Source: an uncultured Bacilli bacterium (GTDB taxonomy: Bacteria; Bacillota_I; Bacilli_A; RF39; UBA660). Taken from it: a stretch of DNA of 18,415 bases. Positions within the stretch are counted from its first letter, which is position 1. The number at the start of each line of letters is the position of its first letter. Positions 1-6,447 of the stretch are shown piece after piece. The DNA is taken from positions 1-18,415 of the forward strand of contig CAKOIB010000012.1 of NCBI GenBank assembly GCA_934086255.1, read 5' to 3'. A program made the position numbers and the translations under genes. The notes beneath the pieces were generated by a model. That model worked only from the letters and a program-made list of their open reading frames with translations, ran no database searches and was not told where the DNA came from.

Positions 1-73
1 AAATGAAAATAAAGATCAAGCAGAAAGAACTTATAATTACTATAAAGAGTTATCTGAAAAAGTAAGTGAATAA
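1..73 (+). CDS. C-terminal tail of an unidentified protein (partial)
   Basis: Frame 2 reads open from the window edge to a TAA at 71-73 and gives the hydrophilic tail NENKDQAERTYNYYKELSEKVSE. The Lys/Glu-rich amphipathic composition looks like a genuine helical C-terminus. The other two forward frames do worse: one stops at once and the other gives an unlikely basic peptide. Only 23 residues are visible, so no family can be assigned. About 75 bases separate it from trpS, and trpS has its own promoter-like sequence, so the two are probably not one operon. Confidence 0.45.
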   Translation, partial: NENKDQAERTYNYYKELSEKVSE

Positions 74-82
74 TATATATAA

Positions 83-98
83 TTTGATAATTATCAAA
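83..98. promoter_or_regulatory. 16-bp perfect palindrome upstream of the trpS promoter
   Basis: TTTGATAATTATCAAA is a perfect inverted repeat ending just before the -35 position of the trpS promoter. No T run follows, so it is not an obvious terminator. The core TGATAATTATCA resembles Fur/PerR-family half-sites arranged back to back, but no regulator is known here. It could be an operator or a chance AT-rich palindrome. Confidence 0.3.
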
Positions 99-100
99 GG

Positions 101-129
101 TTATAATTAATACAAATAAATGATATAAT
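101..129 (+). promoter_or_regulatory. trpS promoter (extended -10)
   Basis: An extended -10, TGATATAAT, has its hexamer at 124-129. A weak -35 (TTATAA, 101-106) lies 17 bp upstream. The predicted start is within about 15 bases of the ribosome binding site, which leaves no room for a T-box leader. Confidence 0.55.
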
Positions 130-147
130 CTAAATGGAAGTGATAAA

Positions 148-1134
148 ATGAACAAGAAGAAAATATTAACTGGATTGCAACCAACAGGTACAATTCATAT
201 TGGAAATTATATTGGTGCAATAAAACAAATGGTAAAATACCAAGATGAATTCGATTCATACATCTTTGTAGCAGACCTTCATGCAATAACTGTGCCACAA
301 GATCCAAAAACACTATCATCAAAAGTAAAAAGCTTACTTGCTCTTTACTTAGCATGTGGAATTGATCCAAATAAAAACACTATATTTATTCAGTCAGAAA
401 ACGAATACCATGCAAATATATCATGGCTTCTAGAATGCAATACATACTATGGTGAACTATCAAGAATGACTCAATTCAAAGACAAAAGCTTAAAAAATAT
501 AAACTTTACAAGCGGTTTATTAACATATCCAGTCCTAATGGCCGCAGACATTTTAGCATATGATATAAACTATGTTCCAGTTGGAAAAGATCAAAAACAA
601 CACGTAGAACTAGCAAGAGACATAGCAGAAAGATTTAATAAAAAATATGGAAAAACATTTACTATTCCAGAACCATTAATACCAGAAGAAGGCGCTAAAA
701 TCATGGATTTAATAGATCCTACTAAAAAAATGTCAAAATCAAGTGAAAACCAAAAAGGCGTAATTAATCTTCTAGATGACAAAGAAACAATAAGAAAAAA
801 AATAATGGGCTCAACAACCGACTCGGATATGACAATAAAATATGACAAAGAAAATAAACCTGGTATATCAAATCTAATTAATATTTATAAAGTATTTACA
901 AACAAAACAACTAAAGAAATAGAAGAAGAATTCAAAAACTCTAATTATGGTGAATTCAAAAAACAAGTAGCGGAAGTAGTAATAAATGAAATATCAAAAA
1001 TACAAGAAAAATATAATCAAATATTAAACAGTGATGAAATAGACAAAGTCTTAAATGAAGGTATAGAAAAATCAAGACAACAAGCAAAAGAAAAATATGA
1101 ATTAATGAAACAAAGAATGGGGTTTAAAAGATAA
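148..1134 (+). CDS. trpS: Tryptophanyl-tRNA synthetase
   Basis: A class I aminoacyl-tRNA synthetase that charges tRNA-Trp with tryptophan in the cytosol. At 328 aa it has the usual bacterial length. The HIGH-type motif is HIGN at residues 17-20, within PTGTIHIGNYIGA, and the KMSKS loop is at 194-198. The stretch YPVLMAADILAYD (about 127-139) and the DQKQHVELARDIAERFN segment are also characteristic of TrpRS. ATG 148 follows GGAAGTGA with good spacing. The downstream DUF1003 gene starts at the last base of the stop codon (TAATG), so the two are translationally coupled. Bacillota trpS genes are often T-box controlled; no T-box can fit here, because the promoter lies less than 50 bases upstream. 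Confidence 0.97.
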   Translation: MNKKKILTGLQPTGTIHIGNYIGAIKQMVKYQDEFDSYIFVADLHAITVPQDPKTLSSKVKSLLALYLACGIDPNKNTIFIQSENEYHANISWLLECNTYYGELSRMTQFKDKSLKNINFTSGLLTYPVLMAADILAYDINYVPVGKDQKQHVELARDIAERFNKKYGKTFTIPEPLIPEEGAKIMDLIDPTKKMSKSSENQKGVINLLDDKETIRKKIMGSTTDSDMTIKYDKENKPGISNLINIYKVFTNKTTKEIEEEFKNSNYGEFKKQVAEVVINEISKIQEKYNQILNSDEIDKVLNEGIEKSRQQAKEKYELMKQRMGFKR

Positions 1135-1634
1135 TGGCAACAAGAAAAGAAATAGTAAAAAAACTAATTAACAAAAATAATGAAGAACTAAGTGAAGACG
1201 AATTAATGGAACTACTATTTGATGAACCATTAACAATAGATGTTGATAAACAATTCGAAGAAACAAGAACAAAATGGGATGCTCTAGCAGATAAATTCAC
1301 AGAAATTGCAGGTAGTTGGGGATTTATAATAGGTTTCAGCTTATTCTTAATAATATGGATAATATTAAATGTTACAATAATAAAAAACCTAGATCCATAT
1401 CCATTCATTTTACTTAATCTATTACTATCATGCATCGCAGCACTACAAGCACCAATCATAATGATGAGTCAAAATAGAAACGCAAAAAAAGATACACTAA
1501 GAGGAAAAAATGATTATAAGACAGATTTAAAAAGTGAGTTAATTCTAGAACAACTTCATGAACAAATAAATAAATTAACAGCAAATCAAAACAAAATAAT
1601 CAAAATGTTAGAAGAAAAAGAGTCAAAAAAATAA
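1134..1634 (+). CDS. DUF1003 membrane protein
   Basis: A 166-aa DUF1003-family protein of unknown biochemical role. The family core is at about residues 47-115, with DALADKFTEIAGSWGFIIGF leading into the first membrane segment (about 62-81), the conserved LDPYPFILLN loop, and a second membrane segment (about 90-108) running into QAPIIMMSQNRN. The N-terminus is acidic and soluble, and the C-terminus (about 130-166) is a charged coiled coil, both probably cytoplasmic. Its start overlaps the trpS stop by one base and there is no separate promoter, so it should be co-expressed with trpS, although no functional link is known. A terminator stem overlaps its stop codon. Confidence 0.85.
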   Translation: MATRKEIVKKLINKNNEELSEDELMELLFDEPLTIDVDKQFEETRTKWDALADKFTEIAGSWGFIIGFSLFLIIWIILNVTIIKNLDPYPFILLNLLLSCIAALQAPIIMMSQNRNAKKDTLRGKNDYKTDLKSELILEQLHEQINKLTANQNKIIKMLEEKESKK

Positions 1635-1650
1635 CTTTTTTTCTTTTTTT
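1614..1650 (+). terminator. Rho-independent terminator after the trpS operon
   Basis: GAAAAAGAGT (1614-1623) pairs with ACTTTTTTTC (1634-1643) with one G-U pair and a 10-base loop. A run of seven T follows. The left arm lies inside the last codons of the DUF1003 gene. Confidence 0.65.
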
Positions 1651-1694
1651 ATATCTTTTTAATAAAAAATATGATAACATATATACATAAAAAC

Positions 1695-1770
1695 GTTCCG
1701 CTAGCTCAGTCGGTAGAGCATTTGACTTTTAATCAAAGGGTCTGGAGTTCGAATCTCCAGCGGGACACCA
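1695..1770 (+). tRNA. tRNA-Lys (anticodon UUU)
   Basis: A 76-base cloverleaf. The acceptor GTTCCGC pairs with GCGGGAC through one G-U pair. The D-arm contains AGCTCAGTCGGTAGAGC. The anticodon stem is TTTGA/TCAAA with loop CTTTTAA, so the anticodon is TTT at 1728-1730. The T-arm CTGGAGTTCGAATCTCCAG is perfect. The discriminator is A and the CCA end is encoded at 1768-1770. It stands alone between two terminators. Confidence 0.97.
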
Positions 1771-1782
1771 TTAAAAAAAATT

Positions 1783-1804
1783 AGAACCGAAAGGTTCTTT
1801 TATT
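1783..1804 (+). terminator. Terminator of tRNA-Lys
   Basis: AGAACC and GGTTCT form a 6-bp stem closed by a GAAA tetraloop, and the run TCTTTTATT follows. It lies 12 bases after the CCA end. Confidence 0.75.
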
Positions 1805-1817
1805 ATACCTAAATTAA

Positions 1818-1846
1818 TTGACAAATAATTAATAATAATTTATAAT
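1818..1846 (+). promoter_or_regulatory. Consensus sigma-A promoter
   Basis: Perfect TTGACA (1818-1823), a 17-bp spacer and perfect TATAAT (1841-1846). It drives the membrane/coiled-coil gene that starts 27 bases downstream. Confidence 0.85.
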
Positions 1847-1872
1847 ATAGCAACAAAAGAGAGCGTGATAAA

Positions 1873-2382
1873 ATGATAAATAAAAATGAAAAAATAGAAA
1901 CTAAACAAAATCAAATAAATATTTATAAGAAAATAAAAATAAAAATGCAACATGAAAAAAAACGTTCCTTAATAAAAGCAATCTTAGAAACAATATTAAT
2001 ACCAATATTTGCTTTTTCAATAAAAGGACTATATCCTGCCTTAGAAACATTAATAAAATTAGAAAACAAAGCAGTAAGTGCACTACTAATGAGCCAAACA
2101 CTAATAACCGCATCAATTGTATTAATAACAGTTCAAATAACATGTGAAATGATAAAGTATTTAAGGATGTCAGGTGAATTAAATGATTTAGATAATTATT
2201 TAGAAGAATTAGAAAAAGATTTAGAAAAAACAAAACAAGAGGTAAAAATAGATAAAGAAAAATCAAAAGAAAAAACAACCGAAGAAAAAATAAAAGAATT
2301 AAAAGCAATGCAATCTCTACTATTAAATAATTTACAAGAAGAAGTAGAAAAACCAAAGACACTAACAAAGAATAATAAATAA
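1873..2382 (+). CDS. Unrecognised membrane protein with a C-terminal coiled coil
   Basis: A 169-aa protein I cannot assign to a family. It has a very basic N-terminus (residues 1-32) and two hydrophobic segments at about 35-57 (IKAILETILIPIFAFSIKGL) and 68-93 (VSALLMSQTLITASIVLITVQ). A long highly charged helical tail (about 103-160, dominated by Lys and Glu) is probably a coiled coil. The architecture suggests two membrane passes with both ends in the cytoplasm, held by the positive N-terminus. It is a single-gene unit under a perfect consensus promoter, so expression may be high. The ribosome binding site (GAGCGTGAT) is only moderate. ATG 1873 is the first in-frame start. Confidence 0.75.
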   Translation: MINKNEKIETKQNQINIYKKIKIKMQHEKKRSLIKAILETILIPIFAFSIKGLYPALETLIKLENKAVSALLMSQTLITASIVLITVQITCEMIKYLRMSGELNDLDNYLEELEKDLEKTKQEVKIDKEKSKEKTTEEKIKELKAMQSLLLNNLQEEVEKPKTLTKNNK

Positions 2383-2414
2383 CTAATGATTACTATATTT
2401 TACCGCAATTTTTA

Positions 2415-2443
2415 TTGACAAAAGCATATAATTTGTGTATAAT
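2415..2443 (+). promoter_or_regulatory. Consensus promoter of the infC operon
   Basis: Perfect TTGACA (2415-2420), a 17-bp spacer ending in TGTG, and perfect TATAAT (2438-2443). It begins the leader transcript that precedes infC. Confidence 0.88.
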
Positions 2444-2449
2444 CTTAAG

Positions 2450-2573
2450 TGTTAAAAAGGAAAGAGATGTCTTATATCCACCTGATGATGAAAAATCATA
2501 GGTCAATGCCTACGCAATTATTATGTGTTTTTTGGGTTGGATAAGAGTACATTTCGTACTCTTTTTATAATTT
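2450..2573 (+). ncRNA. L20-type ribosomal protein leader of infC-rpmI-rplT
   Basis: A roughly 125-base untranslated leader lies between a strong promoter and infC, where the Bacillota L20 autoregulatory leader is found. A local hairpin is visible at 2481-2502 (CCT..TGAT / ATCATAGG). The upstream strand TCTTAT-CC (2470-2479, with a two-base bulge) can pair with GGATAAGA (2539-2546). That pairing would occupy the left arm of the terminator at 2543-2566, so terminator and antiterminator are mutually exclusive. In the known system, L20 binding to the leader favours termination and so limits L20, L35 and IF3 synthesis. The assignment rests on position and structure, not on a covariance search. Confidence 0.72.
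2543..2566 (+). terminator. Attenuator terminator of the L20 leader
   Basis: AAGAGTAC (2543-2550) pairs perfectly with GTACTCTT (2556-2563) around the loop ATTTC, and the 3' arm runs into TTTTT. It sits just ahead of infC, so it must be conditional rather than the end of an operon. Confidence 0.8.
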
Positions 2574-2575
2574 AT

Positions 2576-2591
2576 GGAGGTGTTTTGTATA
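2576..2591 (+). promoter_or_regulatory. infC ribosome binding site with an ATA start codon
   Basis: GGAGGTG at 2576-2582 is the only strong Shine-Dalgarno sequence here. It is spaced 6 bases from ATA at 2589-2591. The in-frame ATG at 2574 overlaps this sequence and has no ribosome binding site of its own, so ATA is the best-supported start. Confidence 0.65.
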
Positions 2592-3119
2592 GCAACAAAA
2601 AGTAATGATTTGTTAACAAATGAGCAAATCAAAGAAAGTCATGTTTTAGTAATTGGTCCAAATGGGGAACAATTAGGAGTCAAAGCAATAAAAGATGCTT
2701 TAACAATTGCAAACTATGCTGGTTTAGACTTAGTACTTATAAGTCCAAATGCTAATCCTGCAGTATGTAAAATAATGGACTATAATAAGTTCAAATATGA
2801 AAAATCAAAAAAACAAAAAGAAGCAAAGAAAAAGCAACAAGCAAATATTGTAGAATTAAAAGAATATCGCTTATCACCAGATATCGATATCGGAGATTTC
2901 AATACAAAACTAAGAAATGCTTCTAAATATTTAGAAAAAGGTCATAAAGTAAAACTAAGCATCAGATTCAAAGGAAGACAAATGCTTCATACCGACAGAG
3001 GTATAGATGTAATGACAAGGTTTGCCAATGAAGTTAATTCCATAGCAACAATTGAACAAAAAGCAAAATTAGATGGAAGAAACATGACTATGATACTTGC
3101 ACCAATAAAAGAAAAATAA
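2589..3119 (+). CDS. infC: Translation initiation factor IF-3
   Basis: IF-3 binds the 30S subunit, blocks premature 50S joining and checks the start codon and initiator tRNA. The N-domain is recognised by LLTNEQIKESHVLVIGPNGEQLGV (in two parts across residues 6-32) and CKIMDYNKFKYE; a Lys-rich linker KKQKEAKKKQQ follows; the C-domain has the signature KLRNASKYLEKGHKVKLSIR and ends in MILAPIKEK. The chosen start is ATA at 2589 (176 aa), because a strong GGAGGTG sits 6 bases upstream of it. The ATG at 2574 would add five residues (MEVFC) but lies on top of that site. In E. coli and B. subtilis infC starts at AUU, which lets IF-3 repress its own translation, and ATA fits the same logic. First gene of infC-rpmI-rplT. 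Confidence 0.95.
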   Translation: MATKSNDLLTNEQIKESHVLVIGPNGEQLGVKAIKDALTIANYAGLDLVLISPNANPAVCKIMDYNKFKYEKSKKQKEAKKKQQANIVELKEYRLSPDIDIGDFNTKLRNASKYLEKGHKVKLSIRFKGRQMLHTDRGIDVMTRFANEVNSIATIEQKAKLDGRNMTMILAPIKEK

Positions 3120-3130
3120 GGAGGATTACC

Positions 3131-3322
3131 ATGGGAAAAATTAAAACTCATAAAGGAACAAAAAAAGTATTAAATATTAGACAAAGTGGTTCAATTACAA
3201 AGTTAAACGCTGGTAATAACCACCAAACAGGAAAGAAAAGCCCAGCTCAATCAAGAAAAGCAGGAGCTAAATCTGAATTAAGTAAGTCAGACTTAAAAAG
3301 ATTTAAAAATGTAATAAGATAA
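3131..3322 (+). CDS. rpmI: 50S ribosomal protein L35
   Basis: A 63-aa, very basic protein of normal L35 length. It begins with the conserved MGKIKTHKGTKK block and ends in the L35-like DLKRFKNVIR. L35 is a small component of the large ribosomal subunit. AGGAGG lies 5-10 bases before the ATG. It sits 11 bases after infC and 13 before rplT, the standard infC-rpmI-rplT order, and shares control through the upstream L20 leader. Confidence 0.95.
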   Translation: MGKIKTHKGTKKVLNIRQSGSITKLNAGNNHQTGKKSPAQSRKAGAKSELSKSDLKRFKNVIR

Positions 3323-3335
3323 GGAGGAGTAAAAA

Positions 3336-3842
3336 ATGACAAGAGTTAAAAATAGTGTTGCAACACGTGCAAGACGTAAAAAAGTTCTAAAAAAAGCCGA
3401 AGGTTATTTCGGAAGCAAACATAGATTATATAAAACAGCTCATGAACAAGTAATGCATTCAGAAAGATATGCATATCGTGATCGTAAACAAACAAAAAGA
3501 AACTTTAGAAAATTATGGATTACAAGAATTAATGCAGAATGTAGAAATAACGATATTAGTTATTCAAGATTTATTGATGGATTAAACAAAGCAGGAGTAG
3601 AAATCAATAGAAAAATGTTATCAGAATTAGCAATAAACGATAAAGAAGCATTTGCTAACTTAGTAAAAATTGCTAAAAGTGGTAAAGTAGAAAATAAAAC
3701 AGTTGTTAAAGAAACAAAAGAAGAAAATACAAATGACATTTCTAAAATGACAGTAGCAGAATTAAAAGAACTTGCAAAAGAAAAAGGAATTGAAGGATAC
3801 ACTTCAATGAAAAAAGCTGATTTATTAGAAGCATTAAAATAA
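3336..3842 (+). CDS. rplT: 50S ribosomal protein L20 with an extra C-terminal Rho_N/SAP-like domain
   Basis: The L20 core occupies about residues 1-117: RVKNSVATRARRKKVLKKAEGY at the start (residues 3-24), RDRKQTKRNFRKLWITRINA (about 48-67), then ISYSRFIDGL. L20 is an early 23S rRNA assembly protein and, in Bacillota, the repressor of this operon. The protein is 168 aa against the usual 117-119. The extra part is a charged linker (about 116-136) followed by TVAELKELAKEKGIEGYTSM and KKADLLEALK (about 139-168), which matches the Rho N-terminal/SAP-like helical fold. Almost the same domain ends S2, encoded just downstream. Such domains often bind nucleic acid, so it may add RNA contacts; that is inference. 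AGGAGG precedes the ATG. Confidence 0.95.
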   Translation: MTRVKNSVATRARRKKVLKKAEGYFGSKHRLYKTAHEQVMHSERYAYRDRKQTKRNFRKLWITRINAECRNNDISYSRFIDGLNKAGVEINRKMLSELAINDKEAFANLVKIAKSGKVENKTVVKETKEENTNDISKMTVAELKELAKEKGIEGYTSMKKADLLEALK

Positions 3843-3862
3843 TAAACATACTAATGGATTTT

Positions 3863-3888
3863 AATATCTAGTGCCAAATGGTGATATT
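3863..3888 (+). promoter_or_regulatory. Hairpin in the rplT-rpsB gap
   Basis: AATATC (3863-3868) and GATATT (3883-3888) pair, with a possible inner GCC/GGT pairing, in the 86-base gap before rpsB. Only a short broken T run (ATTTTG) follows, so termination would be weak. It could be a processing site, a leaky terminator or part of an S2 autoregulatory leader. I see no convincing promoter in this gap. Confidence 0.25.
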
Positions 3889-3928
3889 ATTTTGAACTTA
3901 GTAGAAGATAAAACGAAGGAGGAATATT

Positions 3929-4837
3929 ATGACAGTAGTGTCAATGAATTATTTATTAGAAGCAGGAGTACATTTTGGACATCAAAAAAGAAGATGGAAT
4001 CCAAAGATGAGAGAATATATTTATACATCAAGAGATGATATTTATATTATCGATTTACAAAAAACAGCAAAATGCATCGAAGAAGCATACGAAGAAATTA
4101 AAAAGATAGCAGAAAACGGAGGAACTTTCTTATTCGTTGGAACTAAAAAACAAGCACAAGAAGCAATGGAAGAAAATGCTATCAGAACAAACAATTACTT
4201 TATAAACGAAAGATGGTTAGGGGGAACATTAACTAACTTCAGAACTATCAAAAATAGAGTAAGAAGATTAGATGAAATTGAAGCAATGGAAAAAGATGGT
4301 ACATTAGAACTATTACCTAAAAAAGAAGTTGCACAAATTAAAAAAGAATACGAAAAATTAAATAAAAACCTACGTGGAATTAGAGAAATGAAAAAATTAC
4401 CTAGTGCTATGATTATCGTAGATCCACGTGTTGAAGAAACAGCTATAAAAGAAGCTAGAAAACTAAAAATCCCAGTATTTGGTATAGTAGACACTAACTG
4501 CGATCCAGATATGGTAGACTATGTAATTCCAGCAAACGATGATGCAGTAAGAGCAGTAAAATTAGTAATTGGTGCTTTAGCAAACGCTATAAACGAAGTT
4601 AACGGAGGAGAAATCCTAAACTGTGTTTCACCTGAAGACAAAGCAAATAAACCAAAAAAAGAAACTAAAAAAGAAGAAAATATTGAAAAACAAGAAGTAA
4701 AAGAAGAACAAAAAGTAGTAGAAGAAACAAACCTTGAAGACTTAACTTTAGCAGAACTAAAAGCATTAGCTAAAGAAAAAGAAGTAAAAGGTTATAGTAC
4801 AATGAAAAAAGCTGACCTATTGGAAGCATTAAAATAA
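3929..4837 (+). CDS. rpsB: 30S ribosomal protein S2 with an extra C-terminal Rho_N/SAP-like domain
   Basis: S2 is recognised by LLEAGVHFGHQKRRWNPKM near the N-terminus, IYIIDLQKT, FVGTKKQAQEA, NERWLGGTLTNFRTI and GIVDTNCDPDMVDYVIPAND. It assembles late on the back of the 30S subunit and is needed to recruit S1 where S1 exists. The core ends at about residue 235. Then follow a Lys/Glu-rich linker (about 240-267) and TLAELKALAKEKEVKGYSTM plus KKADLLEALK (about 273-302), nearly identical to the extra domain on L20. The total is 302 aa against about 246 in B. subtilis. AAGGAGG precedes the ATG. tsf follows 14 bases later, the standard rpsB-tsf pair. Confidence 0.96.
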   Translation: MTVVSMNYLLEAGVHFGHQKRRWNPKMREYIYTSRDDIYIIDLQKTAKCIEEAYEEIKKIAENGGTFLFVGTKKQAQEAMEENAIRTNNYFINERWLGGTLTNFRTIKNRVRRLDEIEAMEKDGTLELLPKKEVAQIKKEYEKLNKNLRGIREMKKLPSAMIIVDPRVEETAIKEARKLKIPVFGIVDTNCDPDMVDYVIPANDDAVRAVKLVIGALANAINEVNGGEILNCVSPEDKANKPKKETKKEENIEKQEVKEEQKVVEETNLEDLTLAELKALAKEKEVKGYSTMKKADLLEALK

Positions 4838-4851
4838 TTAGGAGGTATACT

Positions 4852-5727
4852 ATGTTTAGCGCTCAAGATGTAAAAGAATTAAGAGAAAAAACAGGGGCAG
4901 GAATGATGGATTGCAAAAAGGCACTTCAAGAAACAAATGGTGACATGGAAGAAGCAATCACATGGTTAAGAGAAAAAGGTATATCAAAAGCTGCTAAAAA
5001 AGCAGAAAGAATAGCAGCAGAAGGATTAGCTAACGTTTTAATCGAAGGAAATAAAGCTATTGTAATCGAAGTAAACTCAGAAACAGACTTTGTTGCTAAA
5101 AACGAAAAATTCCAAAGCTTTGTAAACGAACTATCTAAAGATTTATTAGAAAGTAACGCTACAACTATGGAAGAAGCACTAAATCTTGAAGTAAATGGTG
5201 AAAAGATTAGTGACAAAATAATAGCAATCACTTCAACAATCGGAGAAAAAATTAGCTTCAGAAGATTTGAAAAATTAGAAAAAACAGATTCACAAGTATT
5301 TGGCTCATATACACATATGGGTGGTAGAATCGTTGCATTAACTCTACTTGAAGGAGCAAATGAAGAAGTTGCAAAAGAAGTAGCAATGCATGCAGCAGCA
5401 ATGAGACCATTATACTTAAATGAACAAGAAGTACCAACTGAAGTACTAGAAAAAGAAAAAACAATCATGAGAGAACAATTACTAAATGAAGGAAAACCAG
5501 AAGATAGAATTGAACAAATCATGGTTGGAAAAGTAAAAAAATTCTATGAAGAAGTATGTTTAACTGATCAAATATTTATCAAAGCTGAAAACAAAGAAAC
5601 AGTTGAAAAATATGTTGCTCAAAATGGAGGAACAATTCTAAAACTTGTAAGATATGAAGTAGGCGAAGGTATGGAAAAGAAAGTTGAAAACTTTGCAGAG
5701 GAAGTAAAAAATCAAATAAACGGATAA
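4852..5727 (+). CDS. tsf: Translation elongation factor EF-Ts
   Basis: EF-Ts releases GDP from EF-Tu so that EF-Tu can be recharged. At 291 aa it is of normal length. The UBA-like N-terminal domain carries VKELREKTGAGMMDCKKALQ (residues 7-26). The catalytic TDF motif is at 78-80 in NSETDFVAKN. The dimerisation-core signature is recognisable in VAMHAAAMRPLYL, and the C-terminal module runs through TDQIFIKAENKETVEKYV. AGGAGG precedes the ATG by 6 bases. It is followed after 4 bases by a lipoprotein gene rather than by pyrH. Confidence 0.97.
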   Translation: MFSAQDVKELREKTGAGMMDCKKALQETNGDMEEAITWLREKGISKAAKKAERIAAEGLANVLIEGNKAIVIEVNSETDFVAKNEKFQSFVNELSKDLLESNATTMEEALNLEVNGEKISDKIIAITSTIGEKISFRRFEKLEKTDSQVFGSYTHMGGRIVALTLLEGANEEVAKEVAMHAAAMRPLYLNEQEVPTEVLEKEKTIMREQLLNEGKPEDRIEQIMVGKVKKFYEEVCLTDQIFIKAENKETVEKYVAQNGGTILKLVRYEVGEGMEKKVENFAEEVKNQING

Positions 5728-5731
5728 CAAC

Positions 5732-6364
5732 ATGAAGAAGTACATAATACTAATAATATCAATTTTTCTAATATGTGGATGCGATATAAAACCACAAATA
5801 GAAAAAGAAGAACAAGTTATTGATGGCCTAAACTTTAAAGTCGAATACGAAAACTATAATAGTACAAATTATCAACTAAATATAGAAAAAGATAACAACT
5901 TTAAATACTTAGACATGAATAATATAAATAACGTTTTTTCATCAAATAACATAATCTTTATCGGAGAACCACAAGATAATAAATCAAGATACCTTGTAGA
6001 TTCTTTAAACAATATAGAAAAAGATTACAAAAATGACATATATTATTATAATTATAAAGATAATAATCCAAAATATGAAATAAAAGATGAGAAACTAGTC
6101 AAAACCTCTGATGGAACTAAATTATACAATGAAATGTTAGAAAAACTAAATGATTACATAACTACATTAAATGTAGAAAAAGAAAATCAAGTTTATAAAA
6201 CAGAAGAAAAAGTCTTTTCAACCCCAGCAGTAATATTCATATTAGATAAAAAAATATATGGATATTATGATGATTTTGAATTTGATACATCAAGTAATAA
6301 TATAAAACTAACAGATCAATATCAAAAGTTACTAATCGAAGGTTTTGAAAAAATGTCAAAATAA
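5732..6364 (+). CDS. Lipoprotein with a probable thioredoxin-like fold lacking CxxC
   Basis: A 210-aa exported lipoprotein. It starts with a signal peptide (KK, then a hydrophobic run IILIISIFLI) and a lipobox I-C-G-C with the lipidated Cys at residue 17. The mature part shows a thioredoxin-like layout: strand NIIFIGEPQD, a helix, strand IYYYNYKD, later FSTPAVIFILDKKIYGYY with a Thr-Pro at the cis-Pro position, and a C-terminal helix. The usual CxxC between the first strand and helix is replaced by Glu-Pro-Gln-Asp, so redox activity is unlikely. ATG 5732 lies 4 bases after tsf with no strong ribosome binding site, so it is probably translated by coupling to tsf. The fold assignment is inferred from pattern. 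A terminator follows. Confidence 0.7.
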   Translation: MKKYIILIISIFLICGCDIKPQIEKEEQVIDGLNFKVEYENYNSTNYQLNIEKDNNFKYLDMNNINNVFSSNNIIFIGEPQDNKSRYLVDSLNNIEKDYKNDIYYYNYKDNNPKYEIKDEKLVKTSDGTKLYNEMLEKLNDYITTLNVEKENQVYKTEEKVFSTPAVIFILDKKIYGYYDDFEFDTSSNNIKLTDQYQKLLIEGFEKMSK

Positions 6365-6367
6365 TAG

Positions 6368-6396
6368 AACTGATACCATAAAAAGTATCAGTTTTT
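6368..6396 (+). terminator. Terminator of the rpsB-tsf-lipoprotein operon
   Basis: AACTGATAC (6368-6376) and GTATCAGTT (6385-6393) form a perfect 9-bp stem with an 8-base loop, ending in TTTTT. It separates this operon from frr. Confidence 0.85.
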
Positions 6397-6397
6397 A

Positions 6398-6426
6398 TTC
6401 ACAATTTAATTCTTATTTGATATAAT
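6398..6426 (+). promoter_or_regulatory. frr promoter
   Basis: TTCACA (6398-6403), a 17-bp spacer, and an extended -10 TGATATAAT with its hexamer at 6421-6426. It follows the preceding terminator directly and lies 22 bases before the frr start. Confidence 0.75.
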
Positions 6427-6447
6427 TTATATGAAGGAGAGATAACT

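Noticed and set aside
4926..5522. A 198-codon reverse open frame opposite tsf
   Set aside because: It is the complement of a highly conserved EF-Ts gene. Its Ser/Phe/Ile-rich translation, lack of a ribosome binding site and lack of any family pattern mark it as a shadow.
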